NCBI RefSeq assembly: GCF_022437945.1
Contig: NZ_CP092535.1
Span: 1,612,001 to 1,676,000, forward strand
Direction: 5' to 3'
DNA from: Nocardioides sp. TF02-7
GTDB lineage: Bacteria; Actinomycetota; Actinomycetes; Propionibacteriales; Nocardioidaceae
Length of the DNA stretch: 64,000 nt
Shown here: positions 17,517 through 28,632 of the stretch, one piece after another
Layout: each line of letters opens with the position of its first letter
How positions within the stretch are numbered: the first letter of the stretch is position 1
Position numbers and translations under genes: made by a program
The notes under the pieces: model-generated
Seen by the model: the letters and a program-made list of their open reading frames with translations, nothing else
Told to the model about the DNA's origin: nothing
The model's database searches: none

Positions 17517-18288
17517 TCAGCCCTTGCCGCGGCTGAGGAACGCGGCCATCGCCTCCCGCGCCTCCTCCGGACCCGAACAGGCGGGCGCTGAGGGCGATCA
17601 TCTCCTCGGCGCCGGCGTCGATCCGGGCGACGAGGTCGCGGTTGAGGACGCGCTTGGTCTCGCGCAGCCCCTGGGCGGCGCCGGTGGCGAGGCTGGCCAC
17701 CACCTCGTCGACGGCTGCGTCGAGCCCGTCGGCCGGCACGGCGCGTGTGGCCAGCCCCCACTCGGCGGCCTGGGCGCCGGTGAACACCTCGCCGCCGAGG
17801 GCCGCCAACCCGGCGGCCCGGGGGTTCATCCGGTGGAGGACCGAGAGGCTGATGACGGCCGCGGCGAGGCCGAGCTTGACCTCGGTGAGCGCGAAGGTGG
17901 CGTCGTCGGCGACGACCGCGACGTCGGCCGCGGCCACGATGCCGATGCCACCTGCCCTGGCGGCGCCGGCGACGACGACCACGACCGGCTTCGACAGCGT
18001 CGCGATCTGCCGCTGCAGGGCGACGATCGCTCCTGCCGCCTCCTCCATCGGCACCGTCGAGGCCTCCGCCAGGTCGGCGCCGGAGCAGAACACGCGGCCC
18101 GACGACCGCAGCACCACCACGAGCACGTCGTCGTCGGCGTCGGCCCGCTCCAACCGCTCGACCAGCTCGGTGAGCAGCTGCCGGGACAGGGCGTTGCGGT
18201 TGTGCGGGGAGTCGAGGGTGATCGTCGCGACCCGCTCGGCCACCTCGTAGTGGACGAGCTCGGCCGGCTGCTCGGCGGTGTCGGTCAT
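17517..18288 (-). CDS. Enoyl-CoA hydratase/isomerase family protein
   Basis: Crotonase-fold protein of about 256 aa. The CoA-binding pattern SSGRVFCSGADLAE and the oxyanion-hole region AGAARAGGIGIVAAADVAVV are present. The second catalytic region reads LTEVKLGLAAAVIS, so the exact acid/base residues differ from classical ECH and the reaction is uncertain. A +1 shift near 17570 (extra G) moves the last 20 residues; repair gives the end AMAAFLSRGKG. It stands alone between HelD and YihY. Fatty acid or branched-acid catabolism is likely. Confidence 0.8.
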
Positions 18289-18331
18289 GGCCGCATCCTG
18301 CCGCAGCCGCGGCGGCGGCACGCCGGTCGGG

Positions 18332-19520
18332 TCAGACCTGCGGCGGGAGGTTGATCGGCTGCGTCTCCTCGGGCTCCGCCGGGCGCCGCGGGGGCGGAGG
18401 CGGCGGGGCCGGTTGCGGCGGGGCCGGAGGTGGCGCAGAAGGCGGGGCCGGAGGCGGGGTGTCCGGCGCCGCCGCGGGGATCCGCTGCCGGATCACCTCC
18501 TCGGTGCGCGGGTCGAGCACGATCTCGTGAGTGTCGCCGTCGCGCCCGTCGAAGCGCACCGCCACCGTCTGGAACCCCTTGTGCCGCTGCATCTGGGCAT
18601 ACATCGCGTAGGCCTTGCGGTCGGCGTCGGTGAGGTCGACCCGGTCGGTGAACGGCGTCAGGAGCGCTCGCGGCCAGAGCCGCCGCGCGAGCACGACGTT
18701 GACCTCGATGCCGAGCACGCCCATGATCGAGCCGATGTAGAGCAGCCCGAACAGGCCGAGCACGACTCCGAAGATCTCGGTCATCTCGCCGGTGGCGGCG
18801 AGCACCCGGGAGACGTAGATCGTGCCGAGCCACTGCAGCAGCTGCCACAGCACGGCGATGGTGAACCCGCCCGGCGCCACCCGGGCGATGTGGTGCTTGA
18901 CCGTCCTCGCGGCCGCCATCCGCAGCAGCACCGTCAGCACCGAGCCGAGCACCAGCACGGTCACCACGCGGACCACCCAGTGGAACCAGGTGAACCCGGA
19001 CAGGTCGCCGACCAGCTCGGTCTCGGTGAGCACCGCCGAGAGGATGGAGACGCCGAAGATGACGATACCGGCGACGGTCAGGATGAACAGGCTGTTGACC
19101 CGCGTCAGCACCGGGTGCGGGCGGCTGTTGCGCGGCACCGCCCAGGCGGCGGCCTGCACGTTCTGGAGCGCGAGCCCGAGCCCGACCGCGCCGTAGAGAG
19201 CGCCCGCGCCACCGACGACGATCGCCGTCACCGAGCCCTCCAGTCCGTCGGGACGGCCGATCCGCGAGCCGATGATCGGGAACTGGCGGAGCGCGGAGTC
19301 GAGCGCCGCCTCCTCGATGTCGGGGTAGCCCTGCAGCACGAAGCCGAGGATCGACGTCGCGAGCAGCATCAGCGGGAAGATCGCGAGGAAGGCGTAGAAC
19401 GTCAGCACCGCGGCCAGGTAGTTCCCCCTGGTCGTCGAAGTACTTGTAGACCACCGCCAGCGGCACGCCGAGCACGGAGTGCCGGCGCTGCGTGCGGTCG
19501 ATCGAGCTCACCACCCCCAC
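18332..19520 (-). CDS. YihY/BrkB-family inner membrane protein with Pro-rich tail
   Basis: Membrane protein of about 395 aa. The opening VLTFYAFLAIFPLMLLATSI and at least five later hydrophobic segments (such as VVRVVTVLVLGSVLTVLL and IFGVVLGLFGLLYIGSI) define the YihY/UPF0761 fold. The last 60 residues are a cytoplasmic Pro/Ala tail ending EETQPINLPPQV. A +1 shift at about 19426 (five G where four fit) separates the first 36 residues. I place the start at the GTG at 19520; a TTG at 19529 is an alternative. The transport substrate is unknown; older RNase BN labels for this family are wrong. Confidence 0.8.
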
Positions 19521-19560
19521 GGGCGTCAACCTACCTGCGCCGGGGTCCGGTGCCGCGCGG

Positions 19561-19609
19561 GGACGTCATACGGATCGTGGGCGATCGCCCTCGGGGGCGT
19601 ATGACGTCC
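19561..19609. repeat. Nested palindrome between YihY and acyl-CoA dehydrogenase genes
   Basis: Twelve-base arms GGACGTCATACG (19561-19572) and its exact complement (19598-19609) enclose a second perfect 12-bp palindrome GGGCGATCGCCC (19579-19590). The element lies upstream of the YihY gene and downstream of the acyl-CoA dehydrogenase, so it could end that long operon. It has no match to the other repeat families in the window. Confidence 0.7.
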
Positions 19610-19655
19610 GCGGCTGGCGCCCACACTCCTTCGTCCTTCCAGAGCAGCCGGCCGA

Positions 19656-20825
19656 TCAGTAGCTCTTCGGCAGCCCCAGGCTGTGCATCGCGACGAAGTT
19701 GAGGATCATCTCCCGGCTCACCGGCGCGATCCGGCCGAGCCGCGCCGCCACGAGCATGTTGGCCAGGCCGTACTCCACGGTGAGGCCGTTGCCGCCGTGG
19801 GTGTGCACGGCGGCGTCGGTGGCGTTGCAGGCGACCTCGCCGCCGGCGTACTTGGCCATGTTGGCGTACTCGCCGGCGGTGAAGTCGTCGCCGGCGTCGT
19901 AGAGCGCGGCGGCCTTCTGCCACAGCAGGCGGGCCTGCTCGAGCTCGATCTTCACCTTCGCGAGCGGGTGCGCGATGCCCTGGTGGGCGCCGATCGGCTG
20001 GTCCTTCCAGACCGAGCGGGTCTTGGCGTACTCGACCGCACGCTCCAGCGCGTAGCGCGCCATGCCGCACGAGAGCGCGGCGCCCATGATCCGCTCGGGG
20101 TTGAGGCCGGCGAAGAGCTGCCACAGGCCGCCGTCCTCGTCGCCGACGAGCGCGTCGTGGGGGAGGCGGACGTCGTCGAGGAACAGCGTGAACTGCTTCT
20201 CCGGCGCCTGCCACGACATCGGGATCAGCTGGCGGGTGAAGCCCTCGGCGTCGGTGGGCACGACGAACAGGGCCGGCTTGAGCTTGCCGGTCTTGGCGTC
20301 CTCGGTGCGGGCGACGATGAGCACCGACTGCGCCTCGTCGACGCCGGAGATGAACGTCTTCTGGCCCGTCAGTACCCACTGGTCGCCGTCGCGGGTGGCG
20401 GTGGTGGTGATCTGGTGGGAGTTGGAGCCGGCGTCGGCCTCGGTGATGCCGAACGCCATCAGCAGCGAGCCGTCGGCGATGGTCGGCAGCCACCGCTTCT
20501 TCTGCTCCTCGGTGCCGCAGCGGGTGATGATCGAGCCGCAGATCGCCGGGCTGACCACCATCATCAGCAGCGGTGCGCCGGCCGCCGACGCCTCCTCGAG
20601 GACCGCCGCGAGGTCGGACATGCCGCCCCCGCCGCCGCCGAACTCCTCGGGGATGTTGACGCCGAGGAACCCGTTGCGGCCGAACTCCTGCCACAGCTCG
20701 GTGACCTTGCCGCCCTCGCGGGCCTGCTGCTCGACGTAGGCGCGGCCGTACTTCGACGCGAGCCGCTTGACCGACTCGCGGAGGGCGACGCGCTCCTCGG
20801 GCTCGGTGAACATGGTGGCGGTCAT
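19656..20825 (-). CDS. Acyl-CoA dehydrogenase
   Basis: FAD-dependent acyl-CoA dehydrogenase of 389 aa with an intact frame. The flavin-contact pattern FGITEADAGSNSHQ, WVLTGQKTFISG and the C-terminal VHTHGGNGLTVEYGL segment are present. The ATG at 20825 overlaps the carboxylase alpha stop (ATGA), so it is the last gene of the 29.3-19.7 kb operon. The C-terminal THGGNGLTVEY form is typical of a subgroup found with biotin-dependent carboxylases in branched acyl-CoA catabolism (inference). The substrate is not determined. Confidence 0.87.
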   Translation of the reverse strand: MTATMFTEPEERVALRESVKRLASKYGRAYVEQQAREGGKVTELWQEFGRNGFLGVNIPEEFGGGGGGMSDLAAVLEEASAAGAPLLMMVVSPAICGSIITRCGTEEQKKRWLPTIADGSLLMAFGITEADAGSNSHQITTTATRDGDQWVLTGQKTFISGVDEAQSVLIVARTEDAKTGKLKPALFVVPTDAEGFTRQLIPMSWQAPEKQFTLFLDDVRLPHDALVGDEDGGLWQLFAGLNPERIMGAALSCGMARYALERAVEYAKTRSVWKDQPIGAHQGIAHPLAKVKIELEQARLLWQKAAALYDAGDDFTAGEYANMAKYAGGEVACNATDAAVHTHGGNGLTVEYGLANMLVAARLGRIAPVSREMILNFVAMHSLGLPKSY

Positions 20826-22808
20826 GCGTTGTCTCCTTCGGTGTCGCCGGTGTCGGCGCGTGGTTCGACGACCGCGAGCACGGTGCCGGCCTCGACCTGC
20901 TGCCCGGCGGCCGCGGACAGCTCGGTGACGGTGCCGCCGTAGGGCGCCGTGATCGTGTGCTGCATCTTCATGGCCTCCATCACGAGGATGGGCCGGCCCT
21001 CCTCGACCTCGTCGCCGACCGCGGCGTGCACGGCGACGACGCTGCCGGGCATCGGCGCGAGGAGGGATCCCTCGGCGACCTGGCTGGCGGGGTCGACGAA
21101 GCGGGGTACGACGCGCAGGGTCGCGCCGCCGCCGGGGCCGTCGACCAGCACGGCGTCGTCGACGACCTGCGTGCGGTAGCGCCGGGTGACGCCGGCGACG
21201 TCGAGCACCACCTCGGTCGGGGAAGCGGCGACCACGGCGACCGGGCGGTCGGGGTCGGTCTCGGCCGGCGTGTAGCCGGCGCGGCCGCCGTACCAGCGGA
21301 CGTCGACCTCCTCCCCCGCGACGGAGAACCTCGTCGACTGCGGCTGGGCGACGACGTTGCGGAAGCCGGCGGGGATCCGGGCCTGGACCTTCGCGTTCGT
21401 GCGGCGGTGCTCGGCCAGGGCGACCGCGCCCGCGAACGGGAGCAGGTCGTCGCGCGGCCCCGGGACGTTGACCTCAGGATGGTCGTCGAAGAACGACGTC
21501 GTGACCTCGCCGGCGAGGAACTGCGGGTGCCGGAGCGCGGCGACCAGCTGGTCGCGGTTGGTCGTCAGGCCGTGGATGCGGGCGGTCTCGAGCGTGCGCG
21601 CCAGCGCCCGTGCCGCCTGCTCGCGGGTCGGCGCCCAGGCGATCACCTTCGCCAGCATGGCGTCGTAGAACGTGCCGACGTCGTCGCCGGTCGCGAAGCC
21701 GGAGTCGAGCCGGATCCCGCTGCCGGGCGCGAACGCCGTGTCGTGGGGGATCTCCAGGGCCACGAGGCGCCCGGTCTGCGGGGGCGTAGCCGGCCGCCGG
21801 GTCCTCGGCGTAGAGCCGGACCTCGATGGCGTGCCCGTCGGGTCCGGCGCCGCCATCGGGGCCCTCGGGCAGCGGTCGACCCTCGGCGACGGCGAGCTGG
21901 AGCTCCACGAGGTCGACGCCGAGCACGGCCTCGGTGACCGGGTGCTCGACCTGGAGCCGGGTGTTCATCTCGAGGAAGTAGAAACGGTCGGTGGCGGGGT
22001 CGTAGAGGAACTCGACGGTGCCGGCGCCGAGGTAGTCGATCGCCGCTGCGGCAGCGCGAGCGGCCTCGTGCAGCGCCCGCCGGGTGCCCTCCGGCAGGCG
22101 CGGCGCAGGCGACTCCTCGACCACCTTCTGGTGCCGCCGCTGGAGGGAGCAGTCGCGCTCGCCGAGCACCAGCACGCCGCCCCGTCCGTCGCCGACCACC
22201 TGCACCTCGACGTGGCGACCGCGCTCGACGTAGGGCTCGACGAACACGGTGCCGTCGCCGAACGCCGACTCGGCCTCGGCCGCGGCCCTCGCGACCTCGT
22301 CGGCGAGGTCGTCGAGGCGCGCGACGACCCGCATGCCGCGGCCGCCGCCGCCGGCGCTGGCCTTGACGAGCAGCGGCAGGTCCGCCGCGGTGGCGGTGTC
22401 GGCGGTGAGGTTGCCCAGCACCGGGACACCGGCGGCCTCCATCAGCTTCTTGGACTCGATCTTGGAGCCCATCCGCTCCATCGACTCCGGCGTCGGGCCG
22501 ACCCAGGTGAGGCCGGCGGCGGCGACCGCGCGGGCGAAGTCGGCGTTCTCGGAGAGGAAGCCGTAGCCGGGGTGCACCGCGTCGGCGCCGGCCCGGAGGG
22601 CGGCGTCGACGACCAGGTCGGAGCGCAGGTAGGTCTCGGCGGGAGTGGCTCCCGGGAGCCGGACGGCGGCGTCGGCCTCCCGCACGAACGGCAGCCCCGC
22701 GTCGGCGTCGGAGTGGACGGCGACGGTCTCGATGCCGAGCCGGCGACAGGTGGCGAGGACGCGGCGGGCGATCTCGCCACGGTTGGCCACGAGGACACGT
22801 GTGATCAC
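20822..22808 (-). CDS. Acyl-CoA carboxylase alpha subunit (biotin carboxylase + BCCP)
   Basis: Subunit of about 661 aa. Biotin carboxylase (about residues 1-450) shows RVLVANRGEIARRVLATCRR, the Gly-rich ATP loop KASAGGGGRGMR, and FYFLEMNTRLQVEHPVTE. A BT-like middle domain follows, and a C-terminal biotinyl domain with EAMKMQH whose Lys is near residue 627. A +1 shift at about 21780 (five C where four fit) sits in the carboxylase C-lobe. It is coupled to the beta subunit by a GTGA overlap. The acyl-CoA could be methylcrotonyl-, geranyl- or propionyl-CoA; the AtuA neighbour points toward isoprenoid or leucine-type substrates (inference). Confidence 0.86.
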
Positions 22809-24395
22809 AGGCGGAACACCCCGAAGTTCATAGCCCCTTCGACGGGCTGGTTGTCGATGACGGAGAGGCAGATGCCGAGGACGGTGCGGGTGTCGCGGGG
22901 GTCGATGACGCCGTCGTCGTAGACCATCCCGGACAGGAAGTACGGCAGCGACTGCGCCTCCACCATCGACTCGACCATCTCCCGGACGCCCCTGAACTCC
23001 TCGGCGTCGAACACCTCGCCCTTCTTCTCCGCCGACTCCCGGGCGACGATCTCGAGCACGCCGGCGAGCTGCTGCGGACCCATCACCGCGGACTTGGCCG
23101 ACGGCCAGGTGAACAGGAAGCGCGGGTCGTAGGCGCGGCCGTTCATGCCGTAGTTGCCGGCGCCGTAGGAGGCGCCCATGATCACGGTCAGGTGCGGGAC
23201 CCTCGAGTTGGAGACCGCGTTGATCATCATCGCGCCGTGCTTGATGATGCCGCCCTGCTCGTACTCCGCGCCGACCATGTAGCCGGTCGTGTTGTGCAGG
23301 AAGAGCAGCGGCGTGTCCTTCTGGTTGGCCAGCTGGATGAACTGCGCCGCCTTCTGCGCCTCCTCGCTCATCAGCACCCCGCGGGCGTTGGCGAGGATGC
23401 CGACCTGGTGGCCGTGCAGCTGGGCCCACCCGACGCAGAGCGCCGAGCCGTAGAGCGGCTTGAACTCGTCGAACGCCAGCTCGTTGCCCGGCCCGGTGCC
23501 GTCGACGATCCGCAGGATCGCCTCGCGCGGGTCGAACGGCTCCTTGAGGTCGGCGGGGGATCAGGTCGAGCAGGCCCTCGGGGTCGAGGTCCGGCTCGGC
23601 GTACGTCGCCGCCACCCCCTGGCCGCCGCGCTTGCGCCAGTTGAGGCGCGCGACGGCGCGGCGGGCGAGCCGGATGGCGTCGTGCTCGTCCTGGGCGAGG
23701 AAGTCGGAGGAGCCGGAGACCCGTGAGTGCATCTCGGCGCCGCCGAGCGTCTCGTCGTCGGACTCCTCCCCAGTGGCCATCTTGACCAGGGGCGGGCCGG
23801 CGAGGAACACCTTCGCCTGCTCCTTGACCATGATCACGTAGTCGCTCATGCCCGGCACGTAGGCCCCGCCCGCGGTGGCGTTGCCGAACACGACGGAGAT
23901 CGTCGGGACCTTGCGGGCGGACGACCGGGTGAGGTCGCGGAACCCGCGGCCGCCGGGGATGAAGATCTCCTTCTGGGTGGGGAGGTCGGCGCCGGCGGAC
24001 TCGGTGAGGTTGATCGACGGCAGGCCGTTGCGCTCGGCGATCTCGGCGGCGCGGAACGACTTCTTCAGCGACCACGGGTTGAGGGCGCCGCCCTTCACCG
24101 TGGGGTCGTTGGCGACGATCATGCACTCGACGCCCTCGACCACGCCGATGCCGGTGACGATGCTGGCGCCGACGGCGAAGTCGGTGCCCCAGCCGGCCAG
24201 CGGCATCAGCTCGAGGAAGGCCGAGCCCTCGTCGACGAGCAGCTCGATCCGCTCCCGGGCGGTGAGCTTGCCGCGGTCCTTGTGACGCTGGACGTACTTG
24301 CCGCCCGCCTCGACCGCCTTCTGCTGCTCGGCGTGCAGGTCCTCGATCTTCTCGAGCATCGCCTGCCGGCGGGTCTCCTCGATGGTGCCGGTCAC
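22805..24395 (-). CDS. Acyl-CoA carboxylase beta subunit (carboxyltransferase)
   Basis: Carboxyltransferase of about 529 aa with the two crotonase-like halves of the MCC/PCC beta family. Visible are DRGKLTARERIELLVDEGS, SINLTESAGADLPTQ, the N-half oxyanion segment FGNATAGGAYVPGMSDY, the C-half TGYMVGAEYEQGGIIKHGA and MGASYGAGNYGMNGRAYDP. The latter pair and the missing short domain are closer to methylcrotonyl-CoA or geranyl-CoA carboxylases than to propionyl-CoA carboxylase (moderate confidence). A +1 shift at about 23562 (five C) breaks the frame between the halves. GTGA overlaps join it to both neighbours. Confidence 0.87.
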
Positions 24396-24881
24396 GACTC
24401 GACCACCGTCCTCATCCTCTCCAGGGTCGTGCGCATGCCGCGCTCGTTGGTGCGTCCGCGCAGCCGGCCCAGCAGCAGCCAGTAGCCGCGGACGTACCAG
24501 GCGGGCGTCAGGCGGTAGTACTCGGTGACGACGGTGCCGCCGTCGCCGTCGGGCTCCAGCCGGTAGCCCCAGGTGTTGATCGGCCGGTCGTCGAGACCGA
24601 CGCCGAACTCGAAGACCCCGGCGCCGTCGGCGCCCGGGTCTTCGCACCGGGTGACGGTGCAGGGGCGTCCAGTAGACGGGGCCGACGCCGTTGCGCCGGA
24701 CGTGGCCCTTGAACCGGGCGCCGACGGCGGGGCCGGTCGCGCCGTGCGTCCACACCGCCTCGAACGTCTCCGGCGAGAACTCGCCGATCCGGGTCACGTC
24801 GCTCACCAGCGCCCACACCTTCTCCGGTGGTGCGGCCATCGGTAATGACACCTCGCCGCTGAGCGGCTTCACCAGGCCCAT
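24392..24881 (-). CDS. SRPBCC family (polyketide cyclase-like) protein
   Basis: START/SRPBCC-fold protein of about 162 aa: GEVSLPMAAPPEKVWALVSD, then RIGEFSPETFEAVWTHGAT and the C-terminal helix RTNERGMRTTLERMR. A +1 shift at about 24666 (four C) splits it. The family binds hydrophobic ligands; a role as an acyl-CoA or lipid-intermediate binding protein in this operon is inference. Start and stop overlap the neighbours (TGATG and GTGA). Confidence 0.72.
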
Positions 24882-26027
24882 CAGGCGTACCCGAGCAGCC
24901 GGGCGGCGAGGTCGGTGAGCACCTCGGTCGCGCCGCCGCCGATCGGGAGCAGGCGGGCGTCGCGGTAGTGGCGCTCGACCTCGGTGCCGTGCATGTAGCC
25001 GGTGCCGCCGAACAGCTGCACCGCCTCGTTGGTGACCGCGACGGCCGCCTCGACCGCCGTCTGCTTGGCGAGGCAGGCCTCGGCGATCACCTGCTCCCCG
25101 GCGGCGTGCCGGGCGGCGACGTCGAGGGTGTAGGTGCGCGCCACCTCGACCTGGCGGCGCATCTCGACCAGCTTGGCGCGCACCACCTGGTTCTTGACCA
25201 GCGGCTTGCCGAACGTCTCGCGGTCGCGGCAGTACGCCGCGGCGAGCTCGAGGGCGCGTTGGGCGTGCCCGTAGCCCATCAGCGCGAGGAAGATCCGCTC
25301 CACGACGAACTGCTGGGCGATGTAGGCGAACGCCTGGTTCTCCTCGCCGACCAGGTTGTCCGCGGGCACCCGCACGTCGACGTACGAGAGCTCCGCGGTG
25401 TCGGAGCAGTGCCACCCCATCTTCCGCAGCGACCGGGTCACGGTGAACCCCGGCGTCCCCTTGTCGACGACGATCAGCGACAGCGCGTCGTGGCCGCGGG
25501 CGTCCGGGCCGCCGGTGCGGCAGGCGGTCACGACGAAGTCGCCGCGGACCGCGGAGGTGATGAACGTCTTCGACCCGTTGATCACCCAGTGGTCGCCGTC
25601 GCGGACGGCGCGGGTGGTGATGCCGGCGACGTCGGAGCCGCCGCCCGGCTCGGTGATGCCGAGCGACCCGATCATGTCGCCGGCGAGGGTGGGCCGGACG
25701 TAACGGTCGACGAGGTACGGCGACCCGTTGTCGACCAGGTGCGGCAGCGAGATCCCGTGCGTGAAGAGTGATGCCATCAGGCCGCCGGAGGCGCCGGCCG
25801 CCATGAACCCCTCCTGCAGGGCGCACACGTCGAGCAGGTCGCCGCCCTGGCCGCCGACCGCCTCGGGATAGCCGACGCCGAGCAGCCCCTGCTTGGCGGC
25901 GGCCTGGGTCAGGCTGCGGGGAAGCTCACCCGCGTCCTCCCAGTCCTGGAGGTGCGGGACGACCTCCCCGGCGGGTGAACTCGGCGGCCGCGTCCCTGAG
26001 CGCCTGCCGCTCCTCGTTCCAGCGCAT
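24881..26027 (-). CDS. Acyl-CoA dehydrogenase
   Basis: Second acyl-CoA dehydrogenase of the operon, about 381 aa. LGITEPGGGSDVAGITTRA, WVINGSKTFITS, KMGWHCSDTAELSYVDVRVP and the C-terminal AVQLFGGTGYMHGTEVERHY are diagnostic. A +1 shift at about 25970 (four G) separates the first 24 residues. The ATG at 26027 is preceded by the AtuA stop 8 bp upstream. The pattern is closest by eye to isovaleryl/citronellyl-type dehydrogenases, consistent with branched acyl-CoA use (inference). Confidence 0.86.
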
Positions 26028-26035
26028 GTGTCTCC

Positions 26036-27774
26036 TCAGACCAGGTCTTCCTGGATGTGGACGATCCGGCTGCGCACCCACTCACCGAGGCCCTTGGCCT
26101 GCGGGTCGAAAGCGGGTGGACGCGGCGACCCCGTCGCCGAGCAGCCCGTGGATGACGACGTTGACCGCGCCGAGGTTGGGCAGCACGTAGACGTCGACGT
26201 CGAGGTCGGCCGCCTCGGGGACGAGCTCGCGGACCTTGCGGGGGCTCATCAGCTTGGCGAGCCACTGCACCCGCGCGTCGTACTTCGGCGACCCGTCGTG
26301 CTCGACCCAGAGGCCCAGGTTGGCGTCGCCGCCCTTGTCGCCGGAGCGGGCGTGGACGAACGTGCCGAGCGGCATCCGCCGGGTGATCGTGTCCGCGGGC
26401 GCCGGGTAGGGGCTGGGGCGCCGGCCGAGGTCGGGGTCGAGGTCGTCGGGGGCGGACTGCTCGAGGAAGTCCGTGGGGTCGGCGATCGTCTCCCGCGTGC
26501 CGTCGTGGTGGACGACGGTGTGCGCCACCCGGGACCGGTCGACGTACTCCGGCCGGTAGACGCCGAACGGCGACGGCTTCTGCGGCGGGGTGGTCATCGT
26601 GAAGCCGGGGTACGACGCCAGCGCGAGCTCGACGGCGGGGCCGGTGAACGGCTTGCCGAGCGGGTCGGGCGCCGGGTCCTTGCCGATGCAGCGCAGCAGG
26701 ACCGACGCGCCCTCCTCGGTGTCGGCGTCGCCGGCGCGGACGGGGGTGCGGGTCCAGACCACCTCTGCGGCGGTGAACCGGCCCTCGAGCTGGCTGCGCA
26801 CCCACTCCGCCTTGGCGTCGAGGTCGAGGCCGGTGAGAACGAACTCCATCTGGTTGCGGTAGCCGCCCAGGGTGTTGACGGCGACCTTGAGCCGCTCCGG
26901 CGGCGGGGCGCCGGTGACGCCGCTGATCGCGACCCGGTCGGGGCCGTCCTGCCGCAGCCGGACGGTGTCGAGCCGGGTGGTGACGTCGGGGTTGAGGTAG
27001 CGCGTGGACTGGATCTCGTAGAGCAGCTGTGCGGTGACCGTGTCGACGGTGACCGCGCCGCCGGTGCCGGCGTGCTTGGTGATCACGCTGCTGCCGTCGG
27101 CCGCGACCTCGGCGACCGGGAAGCCGAGCGGCTCGTCCATCGCCATGCCGGCCGCGAACAGGGAGCGGAAGCCGGAGAAGTTGCCCCCGGTGGCCTGGGT
27201 GCCGCACTCGATGACGTGGCCCGCGACGACCGCGCCGGCGAGCCGGTCGTGGTCGGCGGGTGTCCAGCCGTGGTGGGCGACCGCCGGGCCGACCACGAGG
27301 GAGGCGTCGGTGACCCGCCCGGTGACCACGACGTCGGCGCCCTTGGTGAGGGCCGCGGCGATGCCGAAGCCGCCGAGGTAGGCGTTGGCGGTCAGCGCTC
27401 CCTCGAAGAGCCCCGCCTCGCGGAGGTCGTCGCCCTCCACGTGGGCGACCTTCGCGTCGAGGCCGAGCCGCGCGGCGAGCTCGCGGACCTTCCCGGCGAG
27501 GCCCGCGGGGTTGAGCCCGCCGGCGTTGCTGACGATCCTCGCGCCCTTGTCGAGCGCGAGGCCGAGGGTGTCCTCGAGCTGGCGCAGGAACGTGCGGGCA
27601 TAGCCGAGCTCGGCGTCGCGGAGAGTGTCCATGCCGAGGATGAGCATGGTCAGCTCGGCGAGGTAGTCGCCGGTCACGACGTCGACCTCGCCGCCCTCGA
27701 GCTGCTCGCGCAGGGCGGTGAGGCGGTCGCCGTAGAACCCCCGAGCAGTTGGCGATCCGGATCGGGGCGGTCAC
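26036..27774 (-). CDS. AtuA-like acyclic terpene utilisation family protein (DUF1446)
   Basis: Protein of about 578 aa matching the DUF1446/AtuA family: RIVSNAGGLNPAGLA, HVEGDDLREAG, ANAYLGGFGIAAALTKGAD, VVTGRVTDASLVVGPA, GHVIECGTQATGGNFSGF, and a C-terminal AtuA-like domain with HARSGDKGGDANLGLW. Two +1 shifts: about 27742 (five G) near the N-terminus and about 26115 (three A), where repair restores the end STRFDPQAKGLGEWVRSRIV. AtuA is required for citronellol/geraniol growth in Pseudomonas but its chemistry is unknown. The GTG at 27774 overlaps the previous stop. Confidence 0.84.
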
Positions 27775-28632
27775 CGGGCGTGCTCCGCGGTCGCGGCGCG
27801 GGGGAGCCCGGCCGGCGCCGGGCGGGCCGGCGAAGGCCTGCGCGATCCGCAGCCAGGTCTCCGCGTCGGTCCCGACGGCGACCAGGTCGGTGTCGTCGCG
27901 GTGGACCCGCTGGGTGACCAGGCGGCAGAAGTCGTACGCCGGCCCGGTCACCCGCTGCGCGGCGGCGTCGGGTCCCCACGCCCAGGTGTCGCCGCTCGGG
28001 GCGGTGAGCTCGACGCGGAACTCCTCCGCCGGCGGGTCGAGCTCGCGGGTGACGAACGCGAAGTCGCGGGTGCGGACGCCGAGGTGGGCGACGTGGCGGA
28101 TCCGGTCGTCGGGCTCGGTGCGGACCCCGAGCGCCTCGTGGACGTCGAGGGAGTGGGCCCAGGTCTCCATGAACCGGGCGGTCGCCATCGACGCCGGCGC
28201 CATCGGCGGGCCGAACCACGGCATCCGCTGCCCGTCGGGGTAGCCGCGGAGGGCGTCGGCGAGCGCGGACCGCGCGGCGTCCCAGCGCGGGAGCAGCTCG
28301 GCGGGCGGCAGCTCCGCGAGCGCGAGGGCGCCCTTGTCGACGTAGCGGTGCGGGTCGTCGATGGCCTGCAGCACCACCGCGTCCCAAGCCTGCTTGCCCT
28401 CCTCGGACAGCAGCGCGCCCGCGGCGAGGACGGCGACCTCGTCGGTCCACAGCAGGTGCGCCACCTGGGTGGCGACGGTCCAGCCCGGCGCCGGGGTCGG
28501 CGTCTGCCAGCCCTTGTCTGCTGGGTCGGCTGGGTCTGCTGCGCCGGCTGGGTCGGGCAGGTCGGCGACCGTCCGGCGCAGCCGGTCGCCCTCGGCCCGC
28601 AGGTCGTCGAGCACCTCGTCGAGCACGCTCAC
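27771..28632 (-). CDS. TIGR03084-type putative metal-binding protein
   Basis: DinB/mycothiol-isomerase-like four-helix protein of about 286 aa, matching the TIGR03084 pattern: WTVATQVAHLLWTDEVA with the metal-type His, RFMETWAHSLDVHEALG with two more His, and FCRLVTQRVHRDDTDLVA. A +1 shift at about 27805 (five C) restores an end AATAEHAR and a GTGA overlap with atuA. In actinobacteria this family often sits with AtuA and acyl-CoA dehydrogenase genes. It may be a mycothiol- or metal-dependent enzyme (inference). Confidence 0.78.

Noticed and set aside
15163..18321. An apparent enoyl-CoA hydratase-HelD fusion
   Set aside because: The frame becomes nonsense between 17.0 and 15.5 kb, and a start codon plus a +1 shift at the end of the hydratase separate the two genes.
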